Shown: piece by piece, positions 1 through 6,765 of the stretch
How the letters are laid out: every line of letters starts with the position of its first letter
Position numbering within the stretch: position 1 is the stretch's first letter
Assembly: GCA_021617435.1 (NCBI GenBank)
Contig: JAJWCP010000070.1
Location: 1 to 7,509, forward strand
DNA from: Pseudomonadota bacterium
GTDB taxonomy: Bacteria; Pseudomonadota; Alphaproteobacteria; RF32; CAG-239
Direction of reading: 5' to 3'
DNA: 7,509 bases
Notes under the pieces: model-generated
What the model saw: the letters and a program-made list of their open reading frames with translations, nothing else
Database searches by the model: none
What the model was told of the DNA's origin: nothing
Made by a program: the position numbers and the translations under genes

Positions 1-141
1 TATATTTGGGGAAATAAGCGTTGCTACAATAATTCTCAATGTCTTAAAAATCTGAGCAAAAACGATATATATACTATTTGCCAACTTTGCGCCGATAAAA
101 AAGGCTGCTCATTTAATATTCAGTATAAAATTAAAGATTAA
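1..141 (+). CDS. Possible 3' end of a convergent gene, cysteine-rich C-terminus (partial)
   Basis: Frame 1 is open from the window edge to a TAA at 139-141 and gives 46 residues. The peptide has five cysteines, at fragment residues 8, 14, 27, 30 and 36, including a CxxC (CQLC). This is the pattern of a small metal-binding knuckle or of disulfides. The start lies outside the window. In its favour, it stops just before the hairpin at 149-175, as a gene converging on the efflux operon would. Against it, an open frame of this length can arise by chance in AT-rich DNA, and I recognise no family. Treat it as a tentative gene end with no assigned function. Confidence 0.4.
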   Translation, partial: YIWGNKRCYNNSQCLKNLSKNDIYTICQLCADKKGCSFNIQYKIKD

Positions 142-175
142 ACACAAAAAGGGGCGGTTTTTATAACCACCCCTT
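141..175 (-). terminator. Rho-independent terminator of the efflux operon
   Basis: Four bases past the pump gene's stop codon, an 11-bp stem is formed by arms 165-175 and 149-159, with one G-U wobble and a 5-base loop (160-164). The stem is GC-rich (GGGG/CCCC). On the minus strand it is followed by TTT and then a T-rich stretch. On the plus strand the hairpin is followed by AATTTTA, so it could also stop a convergent plus-strand transcript, though more weakly. Confidence 0.85.
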
Positions 176-179
176 AATT

Positions 180-3100
180 TTACTTACTGTATTTTTCCGT
201 AATCGTCTGTACCAAAACATACAACAGCGGAATAACAATCAAGCCTCCGGCAGTACCGATAAGCATTCCGTAAAATACCGGCACACCGATGGCAACACGG
301 CTTCCGGCACCGGCGCCGGTGGCAACAATCAACGGAACTACACCCAAAATAAAGGTAAATGCCGTCATTAATACCGCGCGGAATCTTTCTTTAGTGCCGA
401 TAACCGCGGCTTTTTCAATCGCCACTCCTTTGGCTCGTTCATCGCGTGAAAATTCTACAATCAAAATGGCGTTTTTACTAGCCAACCCAACCAGTAAAAT
501 CAAACCAAGTTGAGCGTAAATACTAAGCGACATGCTCATCACAAACATACCGATAAACGCGCCGAGCATAGCAACCGTAACTGAGGTTAAAACCGAAACC
601 GGCAGCATCCAGCTTTCATACTGAGCTACCAAGAACAAATAGCCGAACAAAATAGCCAGAGCGATTAAGCCGCCGACTTGTCCGCTGTTTTTCTTTTCTT
701 GCAAGCTCATGCCTGACCATTCATAGCTGTAACCTGAAGGCAAAACTTTATGCGCTAGCTTCTCCATTGCCTGCATTGCCTGTCCGCTGCTGACAGAAGG
801 CGCTGCCATTGCCGTGATTGAGGCGCTCGGATACTGGTTATAACGATCCATACTGCGCGGAGCCTGAATAGTTTTAATATTAATCAAACTGCCAAGCGGA
901 ACCATTTTACCGTCAGAGCTTTGAACATAAAGCTTTTTAATACTCTCAACATCTTTACGATATTTCCAGTCTGCCTGAATCATAACCTTATTTACTTGCG
1001 TACCGATGTTAATATCGTTAATATACCCCGACCCCAAGTAATTTTGCAAAACACCGTATATTTTGCTGATGGCAACTTTCATAACCTCGGCTTTATCCTT
1101 GTCTATTTCAATATACAAGTGTGGCGTTTGCGCCGTGTAAGTTGAAAACGCGTACATAACTTCCGGCAACTGATTAACTCTACCCAAAAAGCTCTTGAGC
1201 ACCGCCTCAAGCTTTTTCGGATCGGTATCGTCTAAGGCCTGAAGTCTGAAATCCATGCCGCCGGTAGTTCCAAGCCCCGGAATAGCCGGAAATTCAAACA
1301 AGTTAATATCCGCATCGGGAATCTGCGAAAGTTTTGCCTTAATACGGTTCAAAATATTGGTAGAATATTGCGAATTATCTTTACGTTCGCCCCATGGCAG
1401 TAAATTTACAATCGCAATACCAACGTTTTCGCCTTGACCGGAAAGCATACTGAAACCAACAATATTCATAACCGAATGAACGCTCGGTTCTGCTTTAATA
1501 ATCGGCATAATTTCAGCAATAACTTTATCCATACGCGGTTGCGTTGCCCCCTCCGGTAATTGAATATTGGTTAAAATAACGCCCTGGTCTTCTGCCGGAA
1601 TAAAGGTTGTATTGCTCATTTTCAAAAACGCTAAGTTAAAGAAAACCAAAATACCGAGCAGCAACGCAATTACGCTGACTTTGCGGGCAAAATAAGCCAC
1701 AATCGCCAAATAACGGTTACGACATTTATCCAAAATGCGGTTAAACAATTTTAACGGACCTTTGGTAATCGGTTTTAACGGGCGCAAAATAGTTGCGCAC
1801 AACGCCGGTGAAAGGGTCAAAGCGTTAACTGCCGAAAACAGCACCGCAAATGAAATTGAAATTGCGAATTGTTGATAAATTTTACCGGTAATACCGCCCA
1901 AGAACCCAATCGGAACGAAAATTGCGAGCAATACCAATGTAGTTGCCACAATCGCGCTTGAAACCTGCGACATCGCTTTAATTGCCGCGTCTTTCGGCGA
2001 TAAATTTTCTTGTTCCATAAGGGTCAGTACACGTTCAACCACTACAATCGCATCATCAACAACCAAACCGATGGCGAGCACCAAACCGAACAAGGTTAAA
2101 ATATTTAAGCTATACCCTAAAGCCAACATTACAGCAAAGGTTGCAAACAATGATACCGGAATAGTAATTGACGGAATAAGAGTTGAGCGCCAATCTTGCA
2201 AAAAGATATAGCAAACCGCAACAACCAATACAAAGGTTAAAACCAAAGTCCAAACAACTTCCTCAATAGAAGCTTTAATATACTCGGTCGCGTCATAAAA
2301 CACTTCAATCGTAAAATCATCGGGATAAAACTGCGACAAACGATCAAGCTCGGCTCTAACTGCTTTCATCGCCTGAATTGCGTTAGCGCCCGATAAAGTG
2401 TTCAATGAAATAGCAACTGAAGGAACTCCGTCAAGTTGTGATTTAAACATGTAAGTTTCTGAACCGATTTCAACACGGGCGACATCTTTCAAACGCACCA
2501 AACCGCCGTCTTCTTCCGTGCGGATAATGATGTTTTCAAAATCAGTTGCTTCATTCAAACGACCTTTAGTCTGCAATGAATAAGTCATTTGCTGACTGCC
2601 GTCACCCGGCATACCACCGACCGAACCCAATGAAGGTTGGTAGTTTTGACTTTCAATTGCGGCTCTGACAGTTGCAAGCGGAATGTTTAATGCCGTAATT
2701 TTATCAGCGTCAAGCCATACGCGCATGCTGAGCGGCGAAGCGTGCACGCTCACATCGCCCACGCCGTATACACGGCTCAAGCTGTTTTTAATATTGTTTT
2801 CAACATAGTTGCTCAAAAATTCAACATCGTGAGTACCTTTTGGCGAGCGTACGTTCAAAAATCCCAAAATATCGGAAGAACGACGCTTTACACTGATACC
2901 GTATTGCTGAACTTCTGCCGGTAATTTGCTCATTGCTTGTTGCACGCGGTTTTGCACCTTAACTTGCGCCATATCAGGATCAGTGCCGACTTCAAAACTG
3001 ACCGACAAACTATATCTACCTGAATTGGAAGATGTTGAACTCATATAAAGCATATCTTCAACACCGTTAACTTCCTGTTCAATCGGGATACCGATGGTGT

Positions 3101-3278
3101 TGGCGACAACCTCAGCACTTGCACCGGTATAGCTTGCCGAAACATTAACTTCCGGCGGCGTAATTTGCGGATATAATGAAATCGGCAATGATAATACCGA
3201 AATCACGCCTGCAATCGTCATTACGATGGCAATAACCATCGCAAAACGAGGTCTTTCAATAAAAATCCTTGAAAACAT
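180..3278 (-). CDS. acrB: AcrB-like RND multidrug efflux pump, inner-membrane subunit (HAE1 family)
   Basis: The 1032-residue product is a proton-driven trimeric drug transporter of the inner membrane, close in length to E. coli AcrB (1049). It begins with the typical MFSRIFIERPRFA, runs into the first membrane helix (about 12-30), then a large periplasmic porter loop. A helix bundle follows at about 340-500, then a second periplasmic loop (about 560-865) and a final helix bundle (about 868-1026). The proton-relay residues are present: adjacent D408-D409 in helix 4 (GLVVDDAIVVVE) and K935 in helix 10 (GLASKNAILIVEF). The protein therefore looks functional. The ATG at 3278 lies 2 bases after the adaptor's stop codon, and an AGGAG at 3290-3294 inside the adaptor gene precedes it. 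It is the last gene of the repressor-adaptor-pump operon. The real substrates cannot be read from the sequence; the symbol denotes the family, not proven orthology. Confidence 0.97.
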   Translation of the reverse strand: MFSRIFIERPRFAMVIAIVMTIAGVISVLSLPISLYPQITPPEVNVSASYTGASAEVVANTIGIPIEQEVNGVEDMLYMSSTSSNSGRYSLSVSFEVGTDPDMAQVKVQNRVQQAMSKLPAEVQQYGISVKRRSSDILGFLNVRSPKGTHDVEFLSNYVENNIKNSLSRVYGVGDVSVHASPLSMRVWLDADKITALNIPLATVRAAIESQNYQPSLGSVGGMPGDGSQQMTYSLQTKGRLNEATDFENIIIRTEEDGGLVRLKDVARVEIGSETYMFKSQLDGVPSVAISLNTLSGANAIQAMKAVRAELDRLSQFYPDDFTIEVFYDATEYIKASIEEVVWTLVLTFVLVVAVCYIFLQDWRSTLIPSITIPVSLFATFAVMLALGYSLNILTLFGLVLAIGLVVDDAIVVVERVLTLMEQENLSPKDAAIKAMSQVSSAIVATTLVLLAIFVPIGFLGGITGKIYQQFAISISFAVLFSAVNALTLSPALCATILRPLKPITKGPLKLFNRILDKCRNRYLAIVAYFARKVSVIALLLGILVFFNLAFLKMSNTTFIPAEDQGVILTNIQLPEGATQPRMDKVIAEIMPIIKAEPSVHSVMNIVGFSMLSGQGENVGIAIVNLLPWGERKDNSQYSTNILNRIKAKLSQIPDADINLFEFPAIPGLGTTGGMDFRLQALDDTDPKKLEAVLKSFLGRVNQLPEVMYAFSTYTAQTPHLYIEIDKDKAEVMKVAISKIYGVLQNYLGSGYINDINIGTQVNKVMIQADWKYRKDVESIKKLYVQSSDGKMVPLGSLINIKTIQAPRSMDRYNQYPSASITAMAAPSVSSGQAMQAMEKLAHKVLPSGYSYEWSGMSLQEKKNSGQVGGLIALAILFGYLFLVAQYESWMLPVSVLTSVTVAMLGAFIGMFVMSMSLSIYAQLGLILLVGLASKNAILIVEFSRDERAKGVAIEKAAVIGTKERFRAVLMTAFTFILGVVPLIVATGAGAGSRVAIGVPVFYGMLIGTAGGLIVIPLLYVLVQTITEKYSK

Positions 3279-3280
3279 TT

Positions 3281-4453
3281 TTATTTATTCTCCTCTGCTT
3301 CAGCGGCGGCATTAATCAAAGCTGCTTTAACTTTAACTCCGTCTTTAACCTTTTGCAAACCCTGAATAATTACTTTATCACCGGCATTAATACCTTCTTT
3401 AACCACTTGTGCCGAACCGATAACATCACCCAAAACCAAGCGGCGTTCTTCAGCCACATTGTCGGCATTAACCACAAAAGTGTAAAAGCCGTGCTCATCT
3501 TGTGCCAATGATGCCTGCGGAATAACCACACTCATATCCGGATTATTTTCCATTAAAGCAATCTGCACATAGTTTCCGGGGAGCAATTTTTCATTAGCAT
3601 TATCTAAATCGGCGTAAATTGAAACGGTTGCCGTATCAGTGCTGACTTCATTGTCGGCAAAGTGCGACTTGAAATTTTCAACCAAATCTGTTCCGTTCGG
3701 TAACGTAATTCTAACCTTAACGTCGCCGGAAGCATCACGCTCAAACTTTTTCTTTAAGTTCAAAAATTCTTTATCTGTCAATGAAAAGGTTATACGTACC
3801 GGACTTACCTGCACAATTTTAGCCAATACCTGAGCCGACGCGGTCACATAGTTTCCTTTAGTAACCAAAGCTTTGCCGATATATCCGCTGATAGGCGCGG
3901 TAACGGTGGTATAATCCAAGTCAATTTTAGCAAGTTCCAAACTGGCTTCCGCTTGAGCAACAGCGGCTTTACCGCGCAAATATGCGCTTTCGGCGGCATC
4001 AAAAGTTGCTTTGGAGGCAATATTTTGCTTACTTAAAGTAATTTGACGCTTATAGTTACGCTCCGCCTCGGTCAAATTAGCTTTCGCGCTTGCCAACTCC
4101 GCCTCGCGTAATTTAAAGGTGGCTTTATAACGGTCTTGGTCAATAATAAACAATTTATCGCCGGCATTAACAAAACTGCCTTCACTGAATAAAACTTCAT
4201 CAACCGTTCCACTGACTTGCGGCTGCAAGCTTACGCTGTTAATTGCCTCAACGTGGGCAATATGGCTGTTAAGGCGGGTAACGTCTTGCGATTTAACCTC
4301 TTCAACCAATACATAAGGAGTGCCTTGCTGCATACCGGCCATATTAAAAGCCGGACTCATACGAGCTTTTAAATACCAACCGATACTTACACAAACCAAA
4401 AACCATACCAAATTTTTGATAATTACTTTTTTACGAGGTTTACTTACTTGCAT
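3281..4453 (-). CDS. acrA: AcrA-like periplasmic adaptor (membrane fusion protein) of the RND pump
   Basis: The 390-residue adaptor links the inner-membrane pump to an outer-membrane channel. An N-terminal membrane anchor lies at about 14-28. The two lipoyl half-motifs are at about 76-106 (SGTVDEVLFSEG) and 181-212 (APISGYIGKALVTKG). Between them is an alpha-hairpin (about 108-178), followed by a beta-barrel (about 215-300) and a membrane-proximal domain (about 305-380). The hairpin tip keeps R136, L140 and S147 with the spacing of the AcrA R-L-S motif that docks TolC. Unlike AcrA there is no convincing lipobox: the only early cysteine (C21) sits inside the anchor, preceded by FLV. I chose the ATG at 4453 over a TTG two codons upstream because GGAAGG lies 8 bases before the ATG but only 2 before the TTG. 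The start overlaps the repressor's end by 14 bases, which suggests translational coupling. Confidence 0.95.
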   Translation of the reverse strand: MQVSKPRKKVIIKNLVWFLVCVSIGWYLKARMSPAFNMAGMQQGTPYVLVEEVKSQDVTRLNSHIAHVEAINSVSLQPQVSGTVDEVLFSEGSFVNAGDKLFIIDQDRYKATFKLREAELASAKANLTEAERNYKRQITLSKQNIASKATFDAAESAYLRGKAAVAQAEASLELAKIDLDYTTVTAPISGYIGKALVTKGNYVTASAQVLAKIVQVSPVRITFSLTDKEFLNLKKKFERDASGDVKVRITLPNGTDLVENFKSHFADNEVSTDTATVSIYADLDNANEKLLPGNYVQIALMENNPDMSVVIPQASLAQDEHGFYTFVVNADNVAEERRLVLGDVIGSAQVVKEGINAGDKVIIQGLQKVKDGVKVKAALINAAAEAEENK

Positions 4454-5072
4454 TTTCAATACCTTCCTTCTTTAACCCGTTAAAAATCAAATTAAAACTT
4501 TCCGTTACTATTGTTTTCAAATCAATCTCACAGCGCTTGCTTAAATAAGCGTCAAGCGTGCCAAACCAAAGGTTCATCAGTATATGCGTCAACAATTCTA
4601 TATTCACGCCGGCGCCTATTTCTTCACTTTTTTGCAAAAATGTCAATATTTCTTTTACCTGATTGAGCCAATATTCTTTATTTTTCGCAACTTGCGGCAA
4701 AACTTTGGTAATAATGGCTTCCGACCACTCCATTTGGCAAGTCATAAAAAACACCATTTTGCGGTTGTTTTCATCGCTTAAAATAAAATCGGCGTCACAC
4801 AAAAACAATTTCAACAAACCACTGAATCCACCAGTATTGTGAATATGATCATGAATATATTTTTTTTGCCGTTCACAGTAAGCGTTAATCAGCGCCGCAA
4901 TTACATCCGGTTTGTTGCGAAAATGCCAATATACCGCGCCTTTGGTTAAATTGATACGCTTTGCAATTTCATCAAACGTAGTTTTAGAATAACCTTTTTC
5001 ACAAAACGTATTCAATGCCGATTGCAAAATCGCCTGTCGCGTGGCTTCGGCTTCTTCTTTTGTTTTTTTCAT
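4440..5072 (-). CDS. AcrR/TtgR-like TetR-family repressor of the efflux operon
   Basis: The 210-residue product starts KKTKEEAEATRQAIL and has a TetR helix-turn-helix at about 29-52 (TTFDEIAKRINLTKGAVYWHF). The KTKEEA...TR opening and the GAVYWHF recognition helix are typical of the AcrR/TtgR group, whose ligand-binding C-terminal half responds to drugs. The frame is open 21 codons further upstream, but that extension (MYVSYTCLK...) resembles no TetR protein and would run through the operator. The ATG at 5072 has AAAAGGG six bases upstream. As the first gene of the operon, overlapping the adaptor gene, it very likely represses itself and the pump through the palindromes at 5101-5147 and releases them when a ligand binds. 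The ligand is unknown. Confidence 0.93.
   Translation of the reverse strand: MKKTKEEAEATRQAILQSALNTFCEKGYSKTTFDEIAKRINLTKGAVYWHFRNKPDVIAALINAYCERQKKYIHDHIHNTGGFSGLLKLFLCDADFILSDENNRKMVFFMTCQMEWSEAIITKVLPQVAKNKEYWLNQVKEILTFLQKSEEIGAGVNIELLTHILMNLWFGTLDAYLSKRCEIDLKTIVTESFNLIFNGLKKEGIENASK
4462..4470 (-). promoter_or_regulatory. Ribosome binding site deciding the adaptor start
   Basis: The minus strand reads GAAGGAAGG here, inside the last codons of the repressor gene. The spacing is 8 bases to the ATG at 4453 but only 2 to the in-frame TTG at 4459, so initiation at the ATG is favoured. Its place inside the upstream gene fits coupled translation of repressor and adaptor. Confidence 0.7.
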
Positions 5073-5078
5073 CAAAGA

Positions 5079-5085
5079 CCCTTTT
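5079..5085 (-). promoter_or_regulatory. Ribosome binding site deciding the repressor start
   Basis: The minus strand reads AAAAGGG six bases before the ATG at 5072. This, with the family-typical N-terminus that begins there, supports a 210-residue repressor rather than the longer open frame reaching 5135. Confidence 0.75.
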
Positions 5086-5100
5086 AAACAAACACACCAA

Positions 5101-5147
5101 ATACATACCTTCAGGCATGTATAGCTAACATACATATCAGTAGGTAT
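5101..5147 (-). promoter_or_regulatory. Probable TetR-family operator, tandem overlapping palindromes
   Basis: Two symmetric readings overlap. Bases 5101-5122 form an imperfect palindrome, ATACAT-N10-ATGTAT, with 18 of 22 positions symmetric. A larger inverted repeat pairs arms 5105-5122 and 5130-5147 at 14 of 18 positions around a 7-base centre, and its inner ATGTAT/ATACAT hexamers are perfect. The length and the TACAT/ATGTA half-sites resemble the E. coli AcrR operator as I remember it. The site lies 29 bases or more upstream of the repressor's ATG, where a bound dimer, or two dimers, would block the start of transcription. The binding protein is inferred to be the adjacent repressor. Confidence 0.72.
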
Positions 5148-5170
5148 AATAAAAAGGTTAAAAAATCAAG
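5143..5170 (-). promoter_or_regulatory. Weak candidate promoter of the efflux operon
   Basis: On the minus strand CTTGATT (5170-5164) could be a -35 element and TATACC (5148-5143) a -10 element, 15 or 16 bases apart depending on the register. The -10 would sit at the edge of the operator, which fits repression by occlusion. The match is modest, and other AT-rich hexamers nearby, such as TATACA at 5123-5118, could serve instead. Confidence 0.3.
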
Positions 5171-5207
5171 AACTTTTTTATTTATAAATTATAAATCAAA
5201 AAAAGTT
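5171..5207 (-). repeat. A/T-rich inverted repeat at the end of the DUF1349 gene
   Basis: Arms 5199-5207 and 5171-5179 (AACTTTTTT / AAAAAAGTT) pair over 9 bp. Inside them 5181-5195 is a perfect 15-base palindrome (TTTATAA-T-TTATAAA on the minus strand), with a 2-base bulge between the two blocks. The structure covers the stop codon of the DUF1349 gene. A run of six T follows at 5165-5160. It may act as a weak terminator separating the chaperone genes from the efflux operon, but the stem has only one G-C pair. Confidence 0.35.
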
Positions 5208-5759
5208 TACTTCATCTAACACAGCCTTAAAGCCTGAATCTTGCGGGGCACAAATATACGCGCCGATTTTTATATCAGGATTGCTTGAATTAAGTGCAAA
5301 CTGCCTCGCTCTGATAAAATCAACCCCGTTCATGGAATAAAACGCCGCGTAATCCGCACCGTGACGAACCACTTTATACCACAGCTCATTACAGTTTTCA
5401 GGCAACCTTACGCCCGCCCAATCAGATATTCCGTCTTTGGTTACGCAACTCCCGAGTTCAGGGTTGTCTTCATCTGCCGACATTACCGATATTTTAAACC
5501 AATTATGCTCATCTGCCCGCAGCATCAGCCCGCATTGGCTATAATGAATAGCCTTGTTAAAACGCCACTTAATCACGCAACTGAAATCATTATTTTGCTT
5601 TGTAAAAAAGAAATGCCCGTTATCCTTAAAAAAATTATGATGCGCGCTCTGCCAAAAATCCGTGCTTTCTGCAGCCACAATTTCAAGCTCATGACTGCCG
5701 AAAACCACATTAGTCGGCTCATTATACCATTCAAAATTTTTTAAGTTTTCCAAAATCAT
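5196..5759 (-). CDS. DUF1349 family protein (concanavalin-like fold)
   Basis: The 187-residue product matches the DUF1349 family, a beta-sandwich related to concanavalin-like lectins and glucanases; yeast Ree1 (regulation of enolase) is named in this family. Visible family features are FEWYNEP near the N-terminus, DFW at 34-36, the core QCGLMLRADEHNWFK (75-89), SDW at 112-114, the strand LWYKVVRHG (126-134) followed by FYSMNGVDF (140-148), and IGAYICAPQDSGF (165-177). No signal peptide or membrane segment is seen, so it is probably cytoplasmic. The biochemical role of the family is not established. The start codon shares one base with the stop of the J-protein gene (TAATG), and AGGA at 5767-5770 precedes it, so the two are probably translated in concert. 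Confidence 0.85.
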   Translation of the reverse strand: MILENLKNFEWYNEPTNVVFGSHELEIVAAESTDFWQSAHHNFFKDNGHFFFTKQNNDFSCVIKWRFNKAIHYSQCGLMLRADEHNWFKISVMSADEDNPELGSCVTKDGISDWAGVRLPENCNELWYKVVRHGADYAAFYSMNGVDFIRARQFALNSSNPDIKIGAYICAPQDSGFKAVLDEVNFF

Positions 5760-6697
5760 TAAAAGTTCCTGATTACCATATCGTCAGTAGCTTTCAAAAC
5801 CTGTTCCAGCGCCGGATTCGGAGTTTTTGGCGCCATAATTTTCAAGGTAATGATTTCATCGCCCTGTCCGGTTCTTGACTTAATTCCCTTTCCTTTCAAA
5901 CGTAATTTTTCACCGCTTGAAGCATAAGGCGGAATTTTAACATTTACCTTGCCACTGATAGTCGGAACTGTAATTTTTGCTCCCAAGACCGCTTCTTTAA
6001 TGCTAATCGGCAAATCAAGCAAAATATTTAAGCCTTCCGCTTTAAAGTATTGGTGTGCTTCAACTTTCATCGTAATTAGCACATCACCGGCTTCACCACC
6101 GTTAGGACTCGGGTTGCCCAAGCCTTTAAGCCGCAAAGTCTGCCCGTCTTCCGTGCCTGACGGAATTTTAACATTAATGTTTTTACCGTTAATCAGCACA
6201 TTTTTTTCAGCGCCTTGCGCCGCGTCAATAAAACTTACATTCATGGTATAAGCTATATCCTGTCCTTTTTGCGGACCACCGAAGCCAAATCCGCCGCGTT
6301 TTCCGGCGCCGCCGGTAAATTGCGACATTATATCATCGCCGAAAAGTGATGAAAAATCAAACCCGCCGGCACCGCCGAACGGATTTCCTCCACGCGAAGT
6401 ATATGCGCGATAACTGCCGCCACCGAACGGATTTCCCTCAAAACCGCCGCCACCGGCGCCGAAACCGGTCGGTTTTCCGTCAGCGTCAATTTCATTATTA
6501 TCATATTTCTGACGTTTATCTTTATCACCCAAAATATCATACGCTGCTGAAACTTCTTTAAATTTATCAGCCGCATTTTTATCGTCTTTATTTAAGTCAG
6601 GATGATATTTACGCGCCAACTTACGATAAGCTGATTTAATTTCAGCCTCGCTTGCCGTTTTGGCAACGCCCAAAACATCATACAAATTTCTGTTCAT
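5759..6697 (-). CDS. CbpA-like J-domain co-chaperone (class B DnaJ, no zinc finger)
   Basis: The 312-residue product is a cytoplasmic Hsp40 that delivers clients to DnaK and stimulates its ATPase. The J domain is at about 4-67 (LYDVLGVAKTASEAEIKSAYRKLARKYHPDL would be its first half) with the catalytic HPD at 32-34. A long Gly/Phe-rich linker follows (about 77-142), then two C-terminal client-binding beta domains (about 147-220 and 222-290). The four CxxCxGxG zinc repeats of true DnaJ are absent and the protein has no cysteine, which places it with CbpA/class B. I chose the ATG at 6697 because the J domain begins there and AAAGG lies 8 bases upstream. The longer open frame to 6775 would add 26 residues foreign to the family and overlap the lipoprotein gene. 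The gene is coupled to the DUF1349 gene. Confidence 0.93.
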   Translation of the reverse strand: MNRNLYDVLGVAKTASEAEIKSAYRKLARKYHPDLNKDDKNAADKFKEVSAAYDILGDKDKRQKYDNNEIDADGKPTGFGAGGGGFEGNPFGGGSYRAYTSRGGNPFGGAGGFDFSSLFGDDIMSQFTGGAGKRGGFGFGGPQKGQDIAYTMNVSFIDAAQGAEKNVLINGKNINVKIPSGTEDGQTLRLKGLGNPSPNGGEAGDVLITMKVEAHQYFKAEGLNILLDLPISIKEAVLGAKITVPTISGKVNVKIPPYASSGEKLRLKGKGIKSRTGQGDEIITLKIMAPKTPNPALEQVLKATDDMVIRNF

Positions 6698-6705
6698 TTC
6701 AAAAG

Positions 6706-6733
6706 CCTTTAAAAACGTTTTTATTCCTAAAGG
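6706..6733 (-). promoter_or_regulatory. Predicted hairpin hiding the J-protein ribosome binding site
   Basis: In the minus-strand RNA the arm CCUUUAGGAA (6733-6724) can pair with UUUUUAAAGG (6715-6706) over 10 bp, including two adjacent G-U wobbles, around an 8-base loop. The second arm contains the Shine-Dalgarno AAAGG for the ATG at 6697. A weak A/U-rich stem with G-U pairs over the Shine-Dalgarno is the design of known RNA thermometers of the fourU and ROSE kinds. This is a paper folding, not a computed one. Confidence 0.4.
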
Positions 6734-6765
6734 TTTATATAGGAAATTTACTCTTCGGTTGCAAG
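6734..6765 (-). promoter_or_regulatory. Candidate heat-shock (RpoH-type) promoter of the J-protein gene
   Basis: On the minus strand CTTG (6765-6762) is followed after 18 bases by CCTATATAAA (6743-6734). As I remember it, the alphaproteobacterial RpoH consensus is CTTG, 17-18 bases, then CYTATNTNNG; only the last base differs. The same stretch can be read as a housekeeping promoter, TTGCAA-N17-TATATA. The -35 element lies inside the final codons of the lipoprotein gene. Transcription would begin around 6730-6727. Confidence 0.45.

Noticed and set aside
289..1437. Plus-strand open frames inside the pump gene (289-513, 921-1145, 1255-1437)
   Set aside because: They lie opposite a well-conserved pump gene, lack recognisable domains, and are antisense shadows; the same holds for those opposite the adaptor, repressor, DUF1349, J-protein and lipoprotein genes.
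4454..4459. TTG start for the adaptor at 4459
   Set aside because: The Shine-Dalgarno is only two bases from the TTG but eight from the next in-frame ATG.
5073..5135. A 21-codon N-terminal extension of the repressor (start at 5135)
   Set aside because: The extension is unlike any TetR N-terminus, would read through the operator, and lacks a good ribosome binding site. The ATG at 5072 has one.
6328..6576. Minus-strand frame of 82 codons inside the J-protein gene
   Set aside because: It is a second frame through the repetitive Gly/Phe linker with low-complexity content and no ribosome binding site of note.
6711..6722. The 12-base palindrome AAAAACGTTTTT as a separate operator
   Set aside because: It has no loop as RNA, is AT-simple, and its T run is better explained as part of the Shine-Dalgarno hairpin.
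6698..6747. A CIRCE (HrcA) element ahead of the J-protein gene
   Set aside because: No TTAGCACTC / GAGTGCTAA arms are present.
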